Below, in pieces: positions 61,332-64,000 of a stretch of 64,000 nt of DNA. Both the position numbers and the translations under genes were made by a program. The stretch is from Hyphomicrobium sp. (GTDB taxonomy: Bacteria > Pseudomonadota > Alphaproteobacteria > Rhizobiales > Hyphomicrobiaceae). How positions within the stretch are numbered: position 1 is the stretch's first letter; every line of letters begins with the position of its first letter. The stretch covers positions 162,461 through 226,460 of the forward strand of contig RXJH01000002.1 of assembly GCA_003987725.1 (NCBI GenBank). Direction: 5' to 3'. The notes beneath the pieces are model-generated. The model ran no database searches, was not told the origin of the DNA, and saw only the letters and a list, made by a program, of their open reading frames with translations.

Positions 61332-61945
61332 CACGCGCCTCCTCCGCCGGAGAGAATTGCAGCGAGCGCCACATCGTCCGCCGGTCCAAAGATGGACCAC
61401 GAAACCCCTGCCCGCGCAACGATTTCAGGGAATAGTGAATCGACAACACCTTGCCGCGCCAGTTCTTCGGCGGAAACATTGCCCGCCACATCGACAGACT
61501 TCAGCAGAATGAGACGCGCATCCAGGAGTTCCGCGAGCCGTGCCGCCAGACTGTCCGAAGTGACGGACCAGCTCGCCGGAGTGGACTCGTCGTCGCCCAT
61601 CATATGCAGCGGCGCCCAGACTGGAATCTGCCCATCCATGATGCAGTCGGAGATCTCGTCGATCGTTTGCGCGACTTTCAAGCCGGGACGCTGAGCGACC
61701 ATCCACTCCGCCATCTGCTCCATTGCGAGCATGGCAAGCCGGTGCGCCACCACATCGTCGAAGCTCATCTCGCGCTGCAAGCTGCGCACAGCATCCGCGA
61801 ACGGGCCGCCGCCGGGTACGATCACAATCGGGACCTGCGCAGCGCTGAGCATCTTCAGTGCGCTACAGAGGCGGCCGGTCTCGGAAAGGCTTCCGCCGAT
61901 CTTGACGACGAGCGGACATACCTCGGTCAGGCGGCGCTCAGCCAC
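61331..61945 (-). CDS. Amino-acid-kinase-fold protein (MfnE-like)
   Basis: 204 aa from GTG 61945, inside the FolB-like stop region. PLVVKIGGSLSETGRLCSALK, IVIVPGGGPFADAVRSL, WSVTSDSLAARLAELLDARLILLKSVD fit the amino-acid kinase fold. The archaeal homologue MfnE phosphorylates aminomethylfuran phosphate in methanofuran synthesis. The longer frame to 62197 has no start support. Confidence 0.85.
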   Translation of the reverse strand: MAERRLTEVCPLVVKIGGSLSETGRLCSALKMLSAAQVPIVIVPGGGPFADAVRSLQREMSFDDVVAHRLAMLAMEQMAEWMVAQRPGLKVAQTIDEISDCIMDGQIPVWAPLHMMGDDESTPASWSVTSDSLAARLAELLDARLILLKSVDVAGNVSAEELARQGVVDSLFPEIVARAGVSWSIFGPADDVALAAILSGGGGA

Positions 61946-62372
61946 GACCGAACTCGCGCGCCGCAGCCTTTGAAGCCGGACGGATGATCTCGACACCGCG
62001 CAGCGGACCGCGCTCGAGTTTCTCGAGGACGACGCGAACAGCCGCGATGCGTTTGTCCGCAAGCACCTTCGAGGCAATTTTCTCCGCGAACGTCTCAACG
62101 AGGTTGATGTGCCCGCCACGTGCAAGCGCGATGATGATGTCGATGATATCGGCGTAAGACGGGACTTCCACCATCTCGTCTTCGACGCTGAACACATCCT
62201 TTTGCAGCCGCGCTTCGACAGTGAAGCGAACCTTCTGCGTCACACCCTGCTCTTCGGCATAGACGCCGACGTTGCAATCGACGACGAAGTCCCGAACGAA
62301 GATGGTATCCGCAATCTCACGTGCTTCAGACTTTATCTCATCGGCCTTTGAAGGCTTCTTCTTGTCATTCAT
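61938..62372 (-). CDS. Dihydroneopterin aldolase-like protein (FolB-like, Orf20 type)
   Basis: 144 aa. FolB fold: IFVRDFVVDCNVGVYAEEQGVTQKVRFTVEARL, PSYADIIDIIIALARGGHINLVETFAEKIASKVLAD, VRVVLEKLERGPLRGVEII. It is longer at the N-terminus than housekeeping FolB. It belongs to the C1 island set and probably acts on a pterin precursor of H4MPT. Overlaps both neighbours. Confidence 0.88.
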   Translation of the reverse strand: MNDKKKPSKADEIKSEAREIADTIFVRDFVVDCNVGVYAEEQGVTQKVRFTVEARLQKDVFSVEDEMVEVPSYADIIDIIIALARGGHINLVETFAEKIASKVLADKRIAAVRVVLEKLERGPLRGVEIIRPASKAAAREFGRG

Positions 62373-63106
62373 GCGACTGACGTCTCCGGCGCTACATTTG
62401 CGAATCGTGCGTTATCCATCGCGCGACGTACCGCAATCACGCGATCGGCTTCAACAGCGCCCTTGCGTCCAGCCGCGCAAAGCGCGCCGCGAAATCCCAG
62501 CATATCCGGTTCGAGTGGCGTGAGCACGGCGATGTCGCGTTCGCGAAGCGACCCAGCGAGCCCCGCAAACAAATCATGCGCGCGCGCGATGCGAAGAAAT
62601 TCCGCCAACTGCCGAAGAGACAGAACTGTCGTCAGGCTCCCGGCCGCCTTGTCGGCCGTGTCCAGCATAACCCCGGCGAAGCGGGCATCCCGAAGCGCCT
62701 CGAGAACGGAAAAGTCCGGCGCCCGGTCCGCCATCAGAACAGCGACGAGTTTGGACTCGCGCGAACACGCGTTGCCAAGCGCCGAGATTGCCGCGCGCGG
62801 ATCTTCCTCTCCGAAGAAACCGACCTTCACGACGTCCACGCCCGTCTGCGCCATCTGGGTCGCCGCCGCTCTCATGACCTCAGGATCGGACGGCAAATCG
62901 CCGACCGTCGCGCTGACGGAAGCGCGCCCGTCAACGCGGCTGACGATGTCGCGTACCGTCGCGAGCGGCAGCGCGCCGAGTGCACCTGTTGCCGGATCCT
63001 TACAGTCGATGATATCGGCCCCACCCGCGAGCGCGATCTCCGCCTCGTCCGCGTTCGTGACGCTGGCGAGAAAGGCGGGCTTGCCTCGTCTCAAACCTTC
63101 GATCAT
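62369..63106 (-). CDS. (5-formylfuran-3-yl)methyl phosphate synthase, MfnB-like
   Basis: 245 aa. TIM-barrel: KPAFLASVTNADEAEIALAGGADIIDCKDPATGALGALPL, VSATVGDLPSDP, DVVKVGFFGEEDP, KLVAVLMADRAPDFSVLEAL. The Lys residues in DCKDP and DVVKVG match MfnB catalytic lysines; archaeal MfnB makes the furan ring from glyceraldehyde phosphate. It is first of the minus-strand operon and overlaps the next gene by four bases. Confidence 0.9.
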   Translation of the reverse strand: MIEGLRRGKPAFLASVTNADEAEIALAGGADIIDCKDPATGALGALPLATVRDIVSRVDGRASVSATVGDLPSDPEVMRAAATQMAQTGVDVVKVGFFGEEDPRAAISALGNACSRESKLVAVLMADRAPDFSVLEALRDARFAGVMLDTADKAAGSLTTVLSLRQLAEFLRIARAHDLFAGLAGSLRERDIAVLTPLEPDMLGFRGALCAAGRKGAVEADRVIAVRRAMDNARFANVAPETSVA

Positions 63107-63141
63107 GCCATCATTCCGAGATTGATCCGCCGTCGGCCGCC

Positions 63142-63882
63142 TTAAGCGGCGAAGATGCGATTCTGTTCCGCAAGCACGGCAGCACGGTCATGGCGCTGCG
63201 CCTCGGTCAGATCGATGCTCACATCCTGGACGACACTCGCCTTTCCGGGCGCCAAGCGCAAGATGCGCGTTCCGAGCTGAATTGCCTCGGTCCGGTCATG
63301 GGTAACGAAGATTACCGTCGTCGGATGGCTGTGCCAGAGTTCCATCAGCAGGTCGCGAAGGCTTGCCGCCGTCTGCTCGTCGAGCGAAACGAACGGCTCA
63401 TCCATCAGCAGGATTTCGGGCTCCAGAATGAAGCCCCGCGCCAGCGCCGCACGGCGCTGCATGCCGAGCGATAGCCGCTCCGGATAGGCATTCATCGCCT
63501 GGCCGAGCCCCACGCGTTCGAGCATGCCCGCAATCCGCGATTGCTTCGGATCGTCACTCGGAAGCGCGAGAGCGATGTTTTCGTAGACCGTCCGCCAGGG
63601 CAATAGACGCGGCGTCTGGAAAATGAAAGCCAGCCGGTCCGCCGCAGGCCCGAGATCGACACTCCCATCGTAATCCCGGTCGAGTCCCGCGATGATGTTG
63701 AGCAACGTCGATTTCCCGCATCCCGAAGGTCCGGTAATGACGAGGAACGAGCGCGGAGCAACGTCGAACGAAATGTCCTTCAGCACCAGCTGGGCTTCGC
63801 GGTCGCCGACAGGCGGAAAGATCTTGCGGCGAACCGAAACGCTGATCGGACGCGCGCCGTTTGCCCCATTTAGCGACGCCAT
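63142..63882 (-). CDS. SsuB/TauB-type ABC transporter ATP-binding protein
   Basis: 246 aa. Walker A GPSGCGKSTLLNII, Q-loop FIFQTPRLLPWRTV, signature LSLGMQRRAALARGF, Walker B ILLMDEPFVSLDE, switch His FVTHDRTEA. This is the nitrate/sulfonate/taurine (or pyrimidine precursor) importer type. The start overlaps the permease stop by 13 bases. It ends 36 bases before the MfnB-like gene on the same strand. Confidence 0.92.
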   Translation of the reverse strand: MASLNGANGARPISVSVRRKIFPPVGDREAQLVLKDISFDVAPRSFLVITGPSGCGKSTLLNIIAGLDRDYDGSVDLGPAADRLAFIFQTPRLLPWRTVYENIALALPSDDPKQSRIAGMLERVGLGQAMNAYPERLSLGMQRRAALARGFILEPEILLMDEPFVSLDEQTAASLRDLLMELWHSHPTTVIFVTHDRTEAIQLGTRILRLAPGKASVVQDVSIDLTEAQRHDRAAVLAEQNRIFAA

Positions 63883-64000
63883 GCATTCACCCGTGCCTGC
63901 AGCGGTTGCAACACCAGAAATTCGATCGCCTGCACGATGAGGATGAACGCCAGCGCGTATGCCAAAATCGTGCTCACGTCGAATTCCTGAAAGGCGATGC
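63870..64000 (-). CDS. ABC transporter permease, C-terminal end only
   Basis: The minus-strand frame runs from the window edge to TAA at 63872-63870 and encodes IAFQEFDVSTILAYALAFIL then VQAIEFLVLQPLQARVNAWRR. It is a terminal transmembrane helix and cytoplasmic tail typical of SsuC/TauC permeases. The rest lies beyond the window. Confidence 0.8.
   Translation of the reverse strand, partial: IAFQEFDVSTILAYALAFILIVQAIEFLVLQPLQARVNAWRR

Noticed and set aside
1..64000. CRISPR arrays, prophage, insertion sequences, integrases
   Set aside because: No direct-repeat arrays, transposase or integrase genes, or duplicated tRNA ends were seen.

Overview
The window looks like the chromosome of a methylotrophic alphaproteobacterium of the Hyphomicrobiales, most likely a Hyphomicrobium or close relative. 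The evidence is a complete pqqABCDE operon, a long block of tetrahydromethanopterin (H4MPT)-linked C1 genes (mtdB, mch, fae, a beta-RFAP synthase and archaeal-type methanofuran biosynthesis homologues), high GC, and typical alphaproteobacterial families (ChrB/ChrA, NDUFS4-type complex I subunit, DUF192, tandem cold-shock protein). There are no phage genes, transposases or CRISPR arrays. Four tRNA genes are present: Tyr(GTA), Thr(TGT), Gly(TCC) and Pro(TGG).

Region by region: 1-2.5 kb holds the 3' end of a nucleotidyltransferase gene, a truncated CtaG remnant, and two HupE/UreJ-like membrane genes, the first apparently frameshifted. 2.7-9 kb holds tRNA-Tyr, rlmB (apparently starting at CTG), several small exported proteins, a divergent pair of surface-polysaccharide genes (WcaJ-type and WecG/TagA-type transferases) and tRNA-Thr. 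9.1-12.5 kb holds a rhodanese-ChrB fusion with ChrA (chromate) and a YceI-like protein.

12.6-23.2 kb is the most unusual part. Two divergent transcription units encode an outer-membrane beta-barrel, a pentahaem cytochrome, a [2Fe-2S] ferredoxin-flavin reductase, a tetrahaem c554-type cytochrome, a polytopic membrane protein rich in histidine, a membrane-anchored decahaem cytochrome and a CcmI-like TPR protein. Together they carry 19 CXXCH haem sites. I read this as a candidate transenvelope electron conduit, not recognisably one of the named Mtr/Pio/Omb sets. The direction of flow and the substrate are unknown.

23.2-36.7 kb is ordinary accessory and housekeeping content: a DMF-amidase-beta-like protein, DUF1810, an MBL hydrolase, an OFA-type MFS carrier, HdeD, DUF2200, DUF192, a tandem cold-shock protein, a glyoxalase and a flavoprotein. 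36.9-44.9 kb is assimilatory sulfate reduction: cysH-cysD-cysN, a TauE/SafE exporter, and convergent cysI and cysJ. A long imperfect palindrome separates the exporter and cysI.

45.4-49.4 kb is pqqABCDE plus a small c-type cytochrome, which serve PQQ-dependent periplasmic dehydrogenases encoded elsewhere. 49.5-63.1 kb is the H4MPT/methylofuran island. folK and a pterin dehydratase are followed by a plus-strand operon (RFAP synthase, mtdB, Orf17-like, mch, Orf5-like, Orf7-like, fae), a HisA-like gene, an MfnF-like gene, and a tightly overlapping minus-strand operon (MfnB-like, FolB-like, kinase, DUF447, methyltransferase). Fae condenses formaldehyde with dephospho-H4MPT, MtdB oxidises methylene- to methenyl-H4MPT, and Mch opens it to formyl-H4MPT; the other genes make the two cofactors. 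The window ends inside an SsuBC/TauBC-like ABC transporter that lies directly upstream of the MfnB-like gene on the same strand.
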